Source: Bacillus massilioanorexius (GTDB taxonomy: Bacteria > Bacillota > Bacilli > Bacillales > DSM-1321). Taken from it: DNA of 64,000 bases. The translations under genes and the position numbers were made by a program. The stretch is from contig NZ_CABKRX010000050.1 in NCBI RefSeq assembly GCF_902374955.1, positions 1 to 64,000 on the forward strand, given 5' to 3'. Under the pieces are notes generated by a model. It saw only the letters and a program-made list of their open reading frames with translations, was not told the origin of the DNA and ran no database searches. This document shows positions 37,942 to 47,172 of the stretch, one piece after another. Within the stretch, counting starts at the first letter, position 1, and each line of letters opens with the position of its first letter.

Positions 37942-39231
37942 TTATGCCCATCCTCTTAAATTTACAGCTTCAGCAGTTCGTCTAATTCCTGTAATAAAGG
38001 CAGCTAGACGCATGTCAACTTTATAACGCGTAGCATTTTCATATACAGAATCAAATGAATCAACCATTACTTTTTGAAGCTTCTGCATAACTTCCTCTTC
38101 AGTCCAATAATAGCCTTGATTATTTTGGACCCACTCAAAATATGAAACTGTTACACCACCAGAGCTTGCTAAAATATCAGGCACTAGTAAAATTTCACGT
38201 TCTGTTAAAATCTTTGTAGCCTCAACAGTAGTAGGACCATTTGCAGCTTCCACAATAATTGAAGCTTGAATACGCCCTGCATTATCTTCCATAATTTGGT
38301 TAGCGATGGCAGCTGGTACAAGAATATCACAATCTAGTTCAAGCAATTCTTGATTAGAGATAGTGTTTTCAAATAAATTTGTAACAATTCCAAAGCTATC
38401 GCGACGATCAAGTAAATAAGGAATATCTAATCCATTTGGATCATGAATCCCACCTAGAACGTCTGAGATGCCAATAATTTTTGCACCTTCATCGTAAAGA
38501 AATTTTGCTAGGAAGCTACCAGCGTTTCCAAAACCTTGAATTACGACACGAGCATCCTTTAATTGCATATTTTTCTTTTTGATAGCTTCTTTAATACAAA
38601 TCGTAACACCTTGTGCAGTAGCTGTCTCTCTTCCAAAAGATCCTCCTAAAACAATCGGTTTTCCTGTTATAAAGCCTGGAGAATCAAATTCACGGATATG
38701 ACTATATTCATCCATCATCCAAGCCATAATTTGTGAATTCGTATAGACATCAGGAGCCGGTATATCTTTTGTTGGACCTACCATTTGACTAATGGCACGG
38801 ACATAACCTCTACTCAATCGTTCTAATTCACCAAGGGACATTTGTTGAGGGTCACAAATAATTCCCCCTTTTCCTCCTCCATAAGGTAAGTTAGATAAGC
38901 CACATTTTAGAGTCATCCAAATTGATAAAGCTTTAACCTCATCTTCATTTACATAGGGATGAAAGCGAACACCTCCTTTTGTTGGACCAACAGCATCACT
39001 ATGCTGTGATCTAAAACCAGTGAAAACTTTTACTGTTCCATCATCCATTTTTATAGGGATACGTACTGTCAGCATACGCATTGGCTCTTTTAAAAGCTCA
39101 TAAACACTTTCAGAATAACCTAAAGTATCAAGAGCTTTTTTTATAATTGATTGGGTTGATTCCAACTGACTATACGTTTTTTTCTTTGTTTGCTCTTTTG
39201 AAGTAGATGAAGATTCTTTTACTACAGTCAT
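37942..39231 (-). CDS. rocG: NAD-specific glutamate dehydrogenase RocG/GudB type
   Basis: Oxidises glutamate to 2-oxoglutarate and ammonia, the last step of arginine, ornithine and proline breakdown. 429 residues. Catalytic Lys region LPYGGGKGGI, substrate loop KGGVRFHP, and Rossmann motif IQGFGNAGSFLAKFL. An N-terminal Ser/Lys-rich extension of about 20 residues matches Bacillus RocG/GudB. Preceded on the minus strand by a sigma-54 promoter (39351-39368) and an 11-bp palindrome in the leader, which argues for RocG rather than the constitutively transcribed GudB. ATG with GAGGTGA upstream. Confidence 0.93.
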   Translation of the reverse strand: MTVVKESSSTSKEQTKKKTYSQLESTQSIIKKALDTLGYSESVYELLKEPMRMLTVRIPIKMDDGTVKVFTGFRSQHSDAVGPTKGGVRFHPYVNEDEVKALSIWMTLKCGLSNLPYGGGKGGIICDPQQMSLGELERLSRGYVRAISQMVGPTKDIPAPDVYTNSQIMAWMMDEYSHIREFDSPGFITGKPIVLGGSFGRETATAQGVTICIKEAIKKKNMQLKDARVVIQGFGNAGSFLAKFLYDEGAKIIGISDVLGGIHDPNGLDIPYLLDRRDSFGIVTNLFENTISNQELLELDCDILVPAAIANQIMEDNAGRIQASIIVEAANGPTTVEATKILTEREILLVPDILASSGGVTVSYFEWVQNNQGYYWTEEEVMQKLQKVMVDSFDSVYENATRYKVDMRLAAFITGIRRTAEAVNLRGWA

Positions 39232-39273
39232 TTTTTCACCTCATATATTTTTAATAAAACTTCTATGTAGCAT

Positions 39274-39300
39274 CTTTATCAAAACTTTCTTTTGATAAAG
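39274..39300. promoter_or_regulatory. Perfect palindrome in the rocG leader
   Basis: CTTTATCAAAA / TTTTGATAAAG, 11-bp arms with a 5-base spacer, between the predicted rocG transcription start and its start codon. No T-run follows, so an operator or mRNA hairpin is likelier than a terminator. Confidence 0.55.
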
Positions 39301-39350
39301 ACTCCGTTCTACAAGAAATTGGTGACATTTTTTATCACTTATACCTAATA

Positions 39351-39368
39351 ATGCAAATAACATGCCAA
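39351..39368 (-). promoter_or_regulatory. Sigma-54 promoter of rocG
   Basis: TTGGCATGTTATTTGCAT on the minus strand: -24 GG and -12 GC elements separated by exactly 10 bases, matching the consensus TGGCAC-N5-TTGC. A start site near 39341 would give a leader of about 110 bases. Confidence 0.8.
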
Positions 39369-39592
39369 TGTAACTTAAAACATACCTACAATTGGAGAAA
39401 TTAATCTTATCCATTAAATTGGCTAACATTTTTCACTTAATAATTTCGCTAATAGACAAGACCATAGAAGGATTTAATGCGCTAAAATCACGTCAATCAT
39501 CTTCACAATAAATATTTAATGTTACAAATCTTTCCAACTATTTTATGTTAGTAATGATAAACTCTACAATTTCCTTTAACAAAAATAGACGT

Positions 39593-39645
39593 AAAAAAGA
39601 AAAGTAATTTTTGCATACATGTGCAAAAATTCTTTTCTTTTTTTT
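39593..39645. promoter_or_regulatory. Long imperfect palindrome upstream of rocG and gltP
   Basis: Arms AAAAAAGAAAAG-T-AATTTTTGCA and TGCAAAAATT-CTTTTCTTTTTT around TACATG: 22 paired bases with one bulge. It includes TGCAAAAATTCTTTTC, very like TGCAAAATTCTTTTC in the candidate RocR site of rocA. It lies about 230 bp upstream of the rocG promoter, between divergent genes, where a terminator is not expected. Confidence 0.5.
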
Positions 39646-40002
39646 AAGTGTATTGCCCCTTATTTAAAGAGTTTAAGACATAACTTACTATAAATATGCT
39701 CTAACACCCAAAAATGTTTTTATATAAAAATACTAAACCAAATCATCATTATATCAATAGAATAATTATCAGAATATTCTATCTTAAATATACTTAATTT
39801 ACATAGAGTCAAGATTTAGAATATAATAAATATTACTGTATAATTAGTATTAAATCCCATTCTCATCTTTTAAACCTTATTCACAACCTAAATAAAAGAT
39901 ATAACAAGAAAGAATTTTAAAATAGTTTATGATAAACCAATTACCTTTTTTGATATATCTTTTATTCATGATTAACAAATTTTTAATAAAGGGGAAACGC
40001 GA

Positions 40003-41244
40003 ATGAAAAAAATTCAACTTAGTTTAGCTAGTCAAATTCTAATCGGATTAATCATTGGGATTATTGTCGGAGCTATTTTTTACGGTAACGAAACGGCTCA
40101 AAATTATTTACAGCCACTAGGCGATATTTTCTTACATTTAATCAAAATGATTGTAGTACCTATCATTATTTCAAGTATCATCGTAGCTATTGCAGGTGTT
40201 GGGGATTTAAAAGCAGTTGGAAAATTAGGAGGAAAATCGATTCTCTACTTTTTTGTTGTTACTCTAACGGCAATTGCAATTGGATTGATATCAGCAAATA
40301 TTTTTCAACCTGGACAGGGTTTAAATATGGACAAGCTGGAACAAACCGATATTTCCAAATACGTTAACACAGCTGAAACACAAGAAGATAAATCTATTAT
40401 GGATATGATTGTTCATATTGTTCCTTCTAATCCTTTCGAAGCAATCGCTACTACTGATATGCTTGCTATTATTTTCTTCTCTGTTATGTTCGGACTAGGT
40501 ATAGCAGCTGTTGGAGAAAAAGGAAAAACCGTATACTCCTTCTTCTACGGAACTTCACATGTCATGTTCTATATAACTAATCTTGTTATGAAATTTGCTC
40601 CTATTGGTGTATTCGGTTTAATTGGGGTAACCATTTCGAAATTTGGTCTATCTTCCCTTATTCCTTTAGGAAAATTAATTATAACGGTTTATGGAACAAT
40701 GATCTTTTTCGTAATTGTTATTCTTGGTATTATCGCTAAAATGGTTGGATATAGTATTTTTAGATTAATTAAAGTTCTGAAGGAAGAGTTAATTTTAGCT
40801 TTTTCAACAGCTAGCTCTGAGTCTGTACTTCCAAGAATAATGGATAAAATGGAACAAGAAGGCTGTCCAAAACATATAGCAACCTTTGTCATTCCTACTG
40901 GATATTCATTTAATTTAGACGGTTCCACTCTATATCAAGCATTAGCAGCTTTATTCATCGCACAAATGTATGGAATTCATCTAAGTATTTTTGAACAAAT
41001 AACATTAATGTTTGTATTAATGATTACATCTAAAGGAATTGCTGGTGTTCCAGGTGTTTCTTTTGTTGTATTGTTAGCAACATTAGGAACTGTTGGGATT
41101 CCAGTAGAAGGATTAGCATTTATTGCTGGTATTGATCGTATACTAGACATGGGTCGTACAGTAGTAAATGTACTAGGAAATTCTCTTGCTTCAGTTGTTA
41201 TTTCTAAATCTGAAAAACAATTTAATCCACCAACTCAACATTAA
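40003..41244 (+). CDS. gltP: Glutamate/aspartate:cation symporter (DAACS family)
   Basis: 413-residue membrane carrier of the GltP/GltT type that takes up glutamate or aspartate with protons or sodium. Eight helices with the re-entrant loop signatures: the Ser-rich stretch STASSESVLPRIMDKM and GYSFNLDGSTLYQALAALF (helix 7-8 region), then SKGIAGVPGVSFVVLLATLG. RBS AAAGGGGAAA before the ATG. Divergent from rocG across a 771-bp regulatory region and followed by a repeat and terminator. Fits the glutamate-centred context. Confidence 0.92.
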   Translation: MKKIQLSLASQILIGLIIGIIVGAIFYGNETAQNYLQPLGDIFLHLIKMIVVPIIISSIIVAIAGVGDLKAVGKLGGKSILYFFVVTLTAIAIGLISANIFQPGQGLNMDKLEQTDISKYVNTAETQEDKSIMDMIVHIVPSNPFEAIATTDMLAIIFFSVMFGLGIAAVGEKGKTVYSFFYGTSHVMFYITNLVMKFAPIGVFGLIGVTISKFGLSSLIPLGKLIITVYGTMIFFVIVILGIIAKMVGYSIFRLIKVLKEELILAFSTASSESVLPRIMDKMEQEGCPKHIATFVIPTGYSFNLDGSTLYQALAALFIAQMYGIHLSIFEQITLMFVLMITSKGIAGVPGVSFVVLLATLGTVGIPVEGLAFIAGIDRILDMGRTVVNVLGNSLASVVISKSEKQFNPPTQH

Positions 41245-41248
41245 TGAA

Positions 41249-41350
41249 CCCAAGCTCAAGCGGCTTGGTCAGCTACTACTAGAAGATTGATTTGACCTTC
41301 TAGTAGTATTGACTTATAACCCTAAGAGGTCAGGAGCCGAAGCTGGACTT
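41249..41350. repeat. Dispersed structured repeat, copy C
   Basis: Begins CAAGCTCAAGCGGCTTGGTCAGC and ends GGAGCCGAAGCTGGACTT (each given in part). The internal hairpin CTACTAGAAG/CTTCTAGTAG replaces that of copy A by a different but compensating sequence, so the fold is kept while bases change. Confidence 0.65.
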
Positions 41351-41425
41351 CAACCTATTCGAAAAAATTTTCCACAAGTAGGTTTTTCTAATTTCCTAAC
41401 CAATAAAAAATCCTTTTTATTATTC

Positions 41426-41456
41426 GAGGTTGTCCAACTGTGACAACCTCTTTTTA
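41426..41456 (+). terminator. Terminator of gltP
   Basis: Stem GAGGTTGT / ACAACCTC followed by TTTTT. Confidence 0.85.
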
Positions 41457-41490
41457 AATAAAAAGGACTGATGAACCACGATAATTACAC

Positions 41491-42663
41491 TTATTTTAAA
41501 AATTTGAATACAGCATTTACAAAAATATTCATTCCATATTCCATCGCATCTTCATCAAAGGTAAACTGAGGATGATGGTGAGGGTATGTAATTCCTTTTT
41601 CCTCATTTCTAGCTCCAATAATAAAGTAGGCTCCAGGTGTATTCTTAGTAAAAGCAGAAAAATCCTCCGCTCCCATATTAGGCCTCAATAATTGGAATGT
41701 AGATTCACCATATACTTCTTTTATGGTTTCTTCAATAATAACTGATGGTGCTTCAGCATTAATAACAGGATCATATCCACACTCGTACTTAAATTCATAA
41801 TCCGCCCCATGAGCAGCTGTTACACCCTTAATTACACGCTCCATTAAAACTGGTACTGTTTCGCGATATTTAGTATCGAAACTGCGGACCGTTCCACTAA
41901 TTTCAACTGTATTTGCAATAACATTGGCAGCTTCTCCACCTACAAACTTTCCAATAGATATAACAAGGTTATCAAGTGGATCAACGTTTCTGGAAACAAT
42001 ATATTGTAAATTCGTCACAACCTGTGCACCAATTGCTATGCTATCAATCGTTTCATGTGGAGCAGAACCATGGCCACCTTTACCTTTAATATTTATCCAA
42101 AAGCCATCAGGAGCTGCCATTGCTGGGCCGTAAGTGATTCCTAGTTTTCCAATTTCAACTGTAGACATAAAATGAGCAGCTATCACTACATCTACACCAT
42201 CCATAACACCTGCTTCTACCATTTCCTTCGCTCCACCAGGGAAATACTCTTCAGCATGTTGGAAGAAGAAACGAACTTCGCCTTTAATTTGATTTTGCAT
42301 TTTGGAAAGAATCTTCGCTGTACCTAGTAGCATAGCTGTATGTCCATCATGACCACAAGCATGCATTACTCCAGGTACTTTTGATACAAAGTCAAAATCG
42401 TTTTCTTCTGGTATTGGAAGAGCATCCATATCTGCACGAATTGCTAATGTCTGCCCAGGTTCTGAACCAATTAGCCGAGCCATCACACTATATTTTGTAG
42501 GTCTTGTTATTTCTAAATTACCAAACGAAAGAAGCTTATCATATACGAATTGTGCTGTTTTTTCTTCTTGAAATGATAATTCTGGATTTTGATGAAGATA
42601 ACGTCTCCATGCAATTACTTCATCTTTAATACTATTAATTTCACTAGCCCAAATATTTTTCAT
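41491..42663 (-). CDS. M20 family amidohydrolase (second copy)
   Basis: 390-residue paralogue of the enzyme at 31286. Metal site segments HACGHDGHTAMLL, QHAEEYFPGG and MGAEDFSAF are intact. It begins 20 bp after the truncated amidohydrolase gene, so both were one operon. Its ribosome site AGAGGAG precedes the ATG. Expected to hydrolyse an N-acylated or amide-linked amino acid, sending the product into the adjacent Roc pathway; the exact substrate is unknown. Confidence 0.88.
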   Translation of the reverse strand: MKNIWASEINSIKDEVIAWRRYLHQNPELSFQEEKTAQFVYDKLLSFGNLEITRPTKYSVMARLIGSEPGQTLAIRADMDALPIPEENDFDFVSKVPGVMHACGHDGHTAMLLGTAKILSKMQNQIKGEVRFFFQHAEEYFPGGAKEMVEAGVMDGVDVVIAAHFMSTVEIGKLGITYGPAMAAPDGFWINIKGKGGHGSAPHETIDSIAIGAQVVTNLQYIVSRNVDPLDNLVISIGKFVGGEAANVIANTVEISGTVRSFDTKYRETVPVLMERVIKGVTAAHGADYEFKYECGYDPVINAEAPSVIIEETIKEVYGESTFQLLRPNMGAEDFSAFTKNTPGAYFIIGARNEEKGITYPHHHPQFTFDEDAMEYGMNIFVNAVFKFLK

Positions 42664-42683
42664 ACAATAATCTCCTCTCTAAT

Positions 42684-43958
42684 TTAGCTAATTTCAGCTA
42701 CTTCTTTTTGGTAAACTAGACTACCAGATATATATGTTTGTTCCACTGATATTTCTCCAATTTTATTTGCTTCAATACTCAAAATATCTTGATCTAAAAC
42801 GATAAAATCAGCAGAATAACCTTCTTTTAATTGTCCAATATTCGGTATTCTTGTGATTTCTTGTGCAGCTCTTGTGTATAATTCAATGGCGGTTGCAACA
42901 TCTACACGTTCTTGTTGCCCAGTATCAGTACAAGCTACCCTAGTAATAGCTGATTGTATGGTTACAAATGGATTCACTGGATCAGCCCAGGCTGTAGCAG
43001 GAGCATCTGAAGAAAACGCAACTGGTACACCTGCTTTTAATAAAGATTGAATTGGGTAGGCCTTTTGTGTACGTTCTAACCCAATGTTATTTATATAACT
43101 TTCAATTTCAGCGAATTGGAAAATAGGCTGTGTTACAACTGCTATTTTTTCTTCTGCCATTCTCTGAATCGCTTTTTCTGTTGGCAATGCTGCATGCTCC
43201 AAACGTATAGATGGACCATCCTCCAACCATGCCGGAATTTCTGCAAATGTATTAATAATAAAATCAATAGCTTGCTCACCCATTGCATGTATTACTAATT
43301 GAATACTATTTTGCTTAGCAGCTTCTGCAGCATCAAGTAATTCCTTTTCTGTCACAGTTTGAATTCCACAATTATCTTCTGTCCCGACAAAAGGTTCACT
43401 TACCCACGCAGTTTGTCCAGACACACTCCCATCAGAGAATAGTTTAATTCCACCTATATGAATCGCTTTTTCACGATCAAGTTTCTCTGTTTCAATAGTA
43501 GATTGATTCTCAATATGATCCCACATATAATACAATACCGTTCTTTGCTTGAAGACTTTTTCTTTTGCAGAAGTATATATATCATAGTAATTAACCGGCA
43601 TTTTTAAGGCCATCAAATCTGTTATAGCAGTGATACCTTTTGATAGCAAAACCTTGCTCAATTCAGCTAATAAAATCGCATCTTCTTCTACCGTTTTCTT
43701 AGGCATGATATCCTTTACTAAGTCTTTTGCATTTTCTCTTAATATTCCCGTTGGCTCTCCATTTACATCACGATCTATTTTTCCTCCAACTGGATCCTTC
43801 GTTTCTTTTGTAATTCCTGCTAATGCTAATGCTTTACTATTTACTGAAACGATATGTCCACACGTTCTTGTTATAATAACAGGCGCATTTGGAACTGCTT
43901 GATCAAGATCAGAACGAAGAGGTGCTCTACCTTCTGCAAGTTTTCCTTCATCTTCTCC
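42684..43958 (-). pseudogene. YtcJ-type amidohydrolase, N-terminus lost
   Basis: Amidohydrolase_3 (YtcJ-like) reading frame lacking its first roughly 100 residues, including the metal-binding HxH. The surviving frame can be read from GEDEGKLAEG through VIITRTCGHIVSVNSKAL, GGIKLFSDGSVSGQTAW, RLEHAALP and FSSDAPATAWADP to the stop at 42684. Upstream of GEDE the codon is TAG (43959-43961) where the family has Trp in GWGE, and then a 17-bp palindrome replaces the gene. A product starting at the ATG 43706 would be 340 residues without a complete active site. Not functional as sequenced. Confidence 0.75.
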
Positions 43959-43991
43959 CTATCCCATATTAATCATATGGGATAGGGAGAA
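43953..43991. repeat. Perfect 17-bp inverted repeat at the truncation point
   Basis: Arms 43953-43969 and 43975-43991 (TCTCCCTATCCCATAT core) with a 5-base spacer TAATC. One arm is the amidohydrolase coding sequence itself, the other its inverted copy. Confidence 0.8.
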
Positions 43992-44001
43992 AAGAAAAGA
44001 A

Positions 44002-44033
44002 AAGAAAAAAGCTAACGGTATAACCGCTAGCTT
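44002..44033 (-). terminator. Terminator of rocD
   Basis: Stem AAGCTAGCGGT / ACCGTTAGCTT followed by TTTTCTTTTC on the minus strand, right after the rocD stop. Confidence 0.85.
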
Positions 44034-44044
44034 CGAAGAATACC

Positions 44045-45247
44045 TTACGCAAATACTTTTTTAATCTTTTCAATCGCCCAATCAAGATCCTCTTTTGAAA
44101 TAATAAGAGGGGGTGCAAAGCGAATTACAGTATCGTGTGTTTCTTTACATAAAAGTCCTTCATCTTTTAATTGTTCGCAATAAGGACGAGCCTCTTCAGT
44201 TAACTCCATACCAATGAATAATCCACGTCCACGTACTTCTTTAATAATTGGATTTTTAATTTCAGAAAGTTTTGCTTTGAAATATTCACCAAGCTCAAGT
44301 GATCTATTTACAAGCTCTTCTTCTTCAATTACTTCTAAGGATGCAATTGAGACAGCGCAAGCAAGTGGATTCCCCCCAAAAGTAGAACCATGTGAACCAG
44401 GATTAAAGACATTTAAGATATCTTTATTAGCCACTACACATGAAATTGGGAATACACCACCGCCTAATGCTTTACCAAGAATTAAGATATCTGGATTCAC
44501 ATCTTCCCATTGATAAGCAAATAGTTTACCTGTTCTAGCTAAACCAGTTTGTATTTCATCTGCTATAAATAACAAATTATTTTCTTTACATAGAGCACCT
44601 GCTGCTTTCAGGAACCCTTCAGGTGGAATAACAATTCCCGCTTCTCCTTGAATTGGTTCAATTAGAAATGCTGCTGTATTTGGTGTAATTGCTGCCTTTA
44701 GCGCTTCTAAATCTCCATAAGGAATTAATTTAATTCCAGGTAACATTGGTCCAAAGCCACGTTTGTATTCTGCTTCCGATGAAAGTGAAACAGCTGTCAT
44801 TGTACGGCCATGAAAATTCCCTGTACATGCAATGATTTCTGCTTGATTTTCTGCCACGCCTTTTACATCATAAGCCCAACGTCTAGCCGCCTTTACAGCC
44901 GTTTCTACCGCTTCTGCACCAGTATTCATAGGTAAAACCATATCTTTATTTGTTAAAGAGCTTACTTTTTCATACCATGGTCCAAGTTGATCACTATGAA
45001 ATGCTCGAGATGTCAAAGTTACACGATCCGCTTGATCTTTTAATGCTTGAATAATTTTAGGATGACGGTGACCTTGGTTTACAGCTGAGTATGCACTAAG
45101 CATATCAATATATTTATTCCCTTCAGGAGATTTTACCCACACTCCTTCTGCTTCAGAAATAACGATTGGTAGTGGATGATAGTTGTGCGCACCAAATTCT
45201 TCCGTTTGTTTAATAATTTTTTCAGATACATTTACAGTTGTTGCCAT
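44045..45247 (-). CDS. rocD: Ornithine aminotransferase
   Basis: PLP enzyme converting ornithine and 2-oxoglutarate to glutamate semialdehyde and glutamate. 400 residues, the Bacillus RocD length. Visible segments: [17 protein letters not shown] (cofactor phosphate loop), [15 protein letters not shown] (cofactor Asp), [12 protein letters not shown] (Schiff-base Lys) and [23 protein letters not shown] before the ATG. Lies 65 bp downstream of brnQ on the same strand, so probably co-transcribed with it. Confidence 0.95.
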   Translation of the reverse strand: MATTVNVSEKIIKQTEEFGAHNYHPLPIVISEAEGVWVKSPEGNKYIDMLSAYSAVNQGHRHPKIIQALKDQADRVTLTSRAFHSDQLGPWYEKVSSLTNKDMVLPMNTGAEAVETAVKAARRWAYDVKGVAENQAEIIACTGNFHGRTMTAVSLSSEAEYKRGFGPMLPGIKLIPYGDLEALKAAITPNTAAFLIEPIQGEAGIVIPPEGFLKAAGALCKENNLLFIADEIQTGLARTGKLFAYQWEDVNPDILILGKALGGGVFPISCVVANKDILNVFNPGSHGSTFGGNPLACAVSIASLEVIEEEELVNRSLELGEYFKAKLSEIKNPIIKEVRGRGLFIGMELTEEARPYCEQLKDEGLLCKETHDTVIRFAPPLIISKEDLDWAIEKIKKVFA

Positions 45248-45312
45248 ATTATTTCCTCCTAAATGATTATTCCTTATTTTTATATTATTTTAATATTCTA
45301 TCTTTTTAGCTG

Positions 45313-46659
45313 TTAATCGATGTCAGTACTATCGATTATCACTTCTTGATTTTGATTATTAGATGTAAATTTATATATGATGGCTCCTATGATAAACCCT
45401 ACAATAGCTGGGACAAGCCATGCAAATCCATTGGGACTAAAAGGTAGATTGGCAATGAATGCATCCATTAAAGAGATTTTCAAACCAAGAGACATTACTG
45501 TTTCAGATAAGCTAATAATAAAAGTTAATAGAATTGCTCCTCTATAAGCTCCTGGATTCGGGATATATTTGCGAAATACACCTAAAAATACCAAGACGAT
45601 GGCTACAGGATATAGTGCCAAGAAAATTGGCATTGCATAATCCACAATTTTTTCAACTCCAATAGATCCAATAGCAATTCCTGCAAGACAAACGACTAAC
45701 GCCCATATGCGATATGAAATTTTGTTTTTAGTAAGATCATTCAAAAATTCAGCCGTAACAACTGTTACACCTATTGTAGACGTTAAACAAGCTAATGCTA
45801 TTGCAACTGAAAGAGCAATTGTACCGAATTGTCCTAAAAGCATACGTACAATTTGTGCAACAAGTGCTGTACTATCAATATTATCAGGAAAAATCCCACT
45901 GCCAGCTGCACCGATAAAAAGCAAACCGCCATAAATGATAAGTAAACCAAGTCCAGCTATAAATGTACCAATTAATGCGATTTTTCTCATTTGAGTACCT
46001 TTGTAACCATATGCTTTAATCGCTGCGATAAATATGGGGGCACAGAATATTCCTGTTACTACATCACCAGTCTGGTATGCATTTATAAATGCATTGGAGA
46101 AGGGATTCGATAGAGTTGTCTTTATAGGTTCTCCTATAGGAGAAAAAATTCCTTTACCTACAATAAATAATAGAATAATTACTAGTAGAGGTGTAAGGAT
46201 TTTGCCAATTTTTTCGATAACATTTGATTGATCCATAGAAAAATAATAGCTTATAGCGAAAAAGACAACAATCGTCACGATAGATGGGACCTGTGGAAAT
46301 AATGTGTGAATTCCTAATTCATGCGTCGTCGCTCCCATTCTAGGAATGGTGACAAACATACCTATTCCCACCATAAGAAAAAGATTAAAAACCTTATAAA
46401 ACCACGGACTAATAGGTCTTGTTAAATCCTCGAATTTACCTCCAGCATTTTAAATAGCAATTACTGCTAATAAGGGTAGAACAATACCTGTCGTACAAAA
46501 TCCAATCAACGCTGATATCCAATTCGTTCCAGACACATGACCAATGGACGGAGGAAAAATTAAGTTTCCTGCGCCAAAGAATATAGCGAAAAGAGCGAAA
46601 CCTACAATTAAGCTATGTTGTATTGTTTTGTTCAAATCATCTTCTTTCCCTTCATTCAA
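45313..46659 (-). pseudogene. brnQ: Branched-chain amino acid carrier BrnQ, in-frame stop
   Basis: LIVCS-family sodium/branched-chain amino acid symporter. The frame runs from MNEGKEDDLNKTIQHSL through IFFGAGNLIFPPSIG to LLAVIAI. It then hits TAA (46450-46452) and continues in the same frame as NAGGKFEDLTRPISPWFYK, exactly the family sequence, to the stop at 45313. One substitution (for example TAT or TAC to TAA) explains it; there is no indel. About 448 residues if intact, 12 helices. Translation could restart at the ATG 46374 but would lack two helices. Upstream of rocD. Confidence 0.82.
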
Positions 46660-47172
46660 TCTAAACCTTTGCTAAAACTACATGTAAAATAAATTAAATC
46701 GTACTGCCTAAATGAGAAGAAATTATTCTTCTAGATTTTCCTATATCGTTAATAAAACCAGGAGGAAATCAATATTCCTCCTATTTTTTCACTGAAATTA
46801 GAAGTTTGTTTTTCTAGCTCCAATTCCATTTCTACACTTCATATATTTGCAATACTTGCATCCTTCGAAACGTAGCTGGTAAAAGGTAGTCGTTTTCGCA
46901 AAGATGATTGAATAACAAACTTAAACGTTTGTACTTCGCTATTTCTATTCTTTTTATCTCTTTGGAGATCAAATGGAACCTTAGCAAAATAATTGTGAAG
47001 TATATTTATACTTTCTATATCCCGTTCAAACTGGCGCTAAGACTCCCACTTCAAAACGAAGAGGAAACATAGTTATTTAAGTGGGAGACAAGTGCTAGTA
47101 AGAACCCAATTGGTTCAACTAATGAATGGTGGAGGATGAAGAAAAATCCCCACCATTCAAAGTTTCACTTTA
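46660..47172. other. Intergenic region between brnQ and rocA
   Basis: 513 bp. Contains the brnQ promoter region, a hairpin AGGAGGAA/TTCCTCCT followed by ATTTTTT on the plus strand (46760-46790) and the structured element at 47028-47158. No sigma-54 promoter and no ORF of note. Confidence 0.5.
47028..47158. repeat. Structured element with two hairpins
   Basis: Hairpin 1 CTCCCACTT/AAGTGGGAG (47043-47087) and hairpin 2 GAATGGTGG/CCACCATTC (47124-47158) joined by GAACCCAATTGGTTCAAC. It begins GGCGCTAAGA. Resembles non-coding repeats near IS200/IS605-type elements in Bacilli, but no tnpA or tnpB is present. Hairpin 2 may double as the rocA terminator. Confidence 0.45.

Larger units (their letters stand above)
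39232..40002. other. Long divergent regulatory region between rocG and gltP
   Basis: 771 bp without a credible gene. Holds the rocG leader palindrome (39274-39300), the rocG sigma-54 promoter (39351-39368), a long palindrome (39593-39645) and an AT-rich stretch with the gltP promoter. The small open frame at 39241-39429 overlaps the promoter and is not a gene. Confidence 0.6.

Noticed and set aside
39241..39429. Minus-strand frame of 62 codons upstream of rocG
   Set aside because: It overlaps the sigma-54 promoter and the leader palindrome; no family resemblance.
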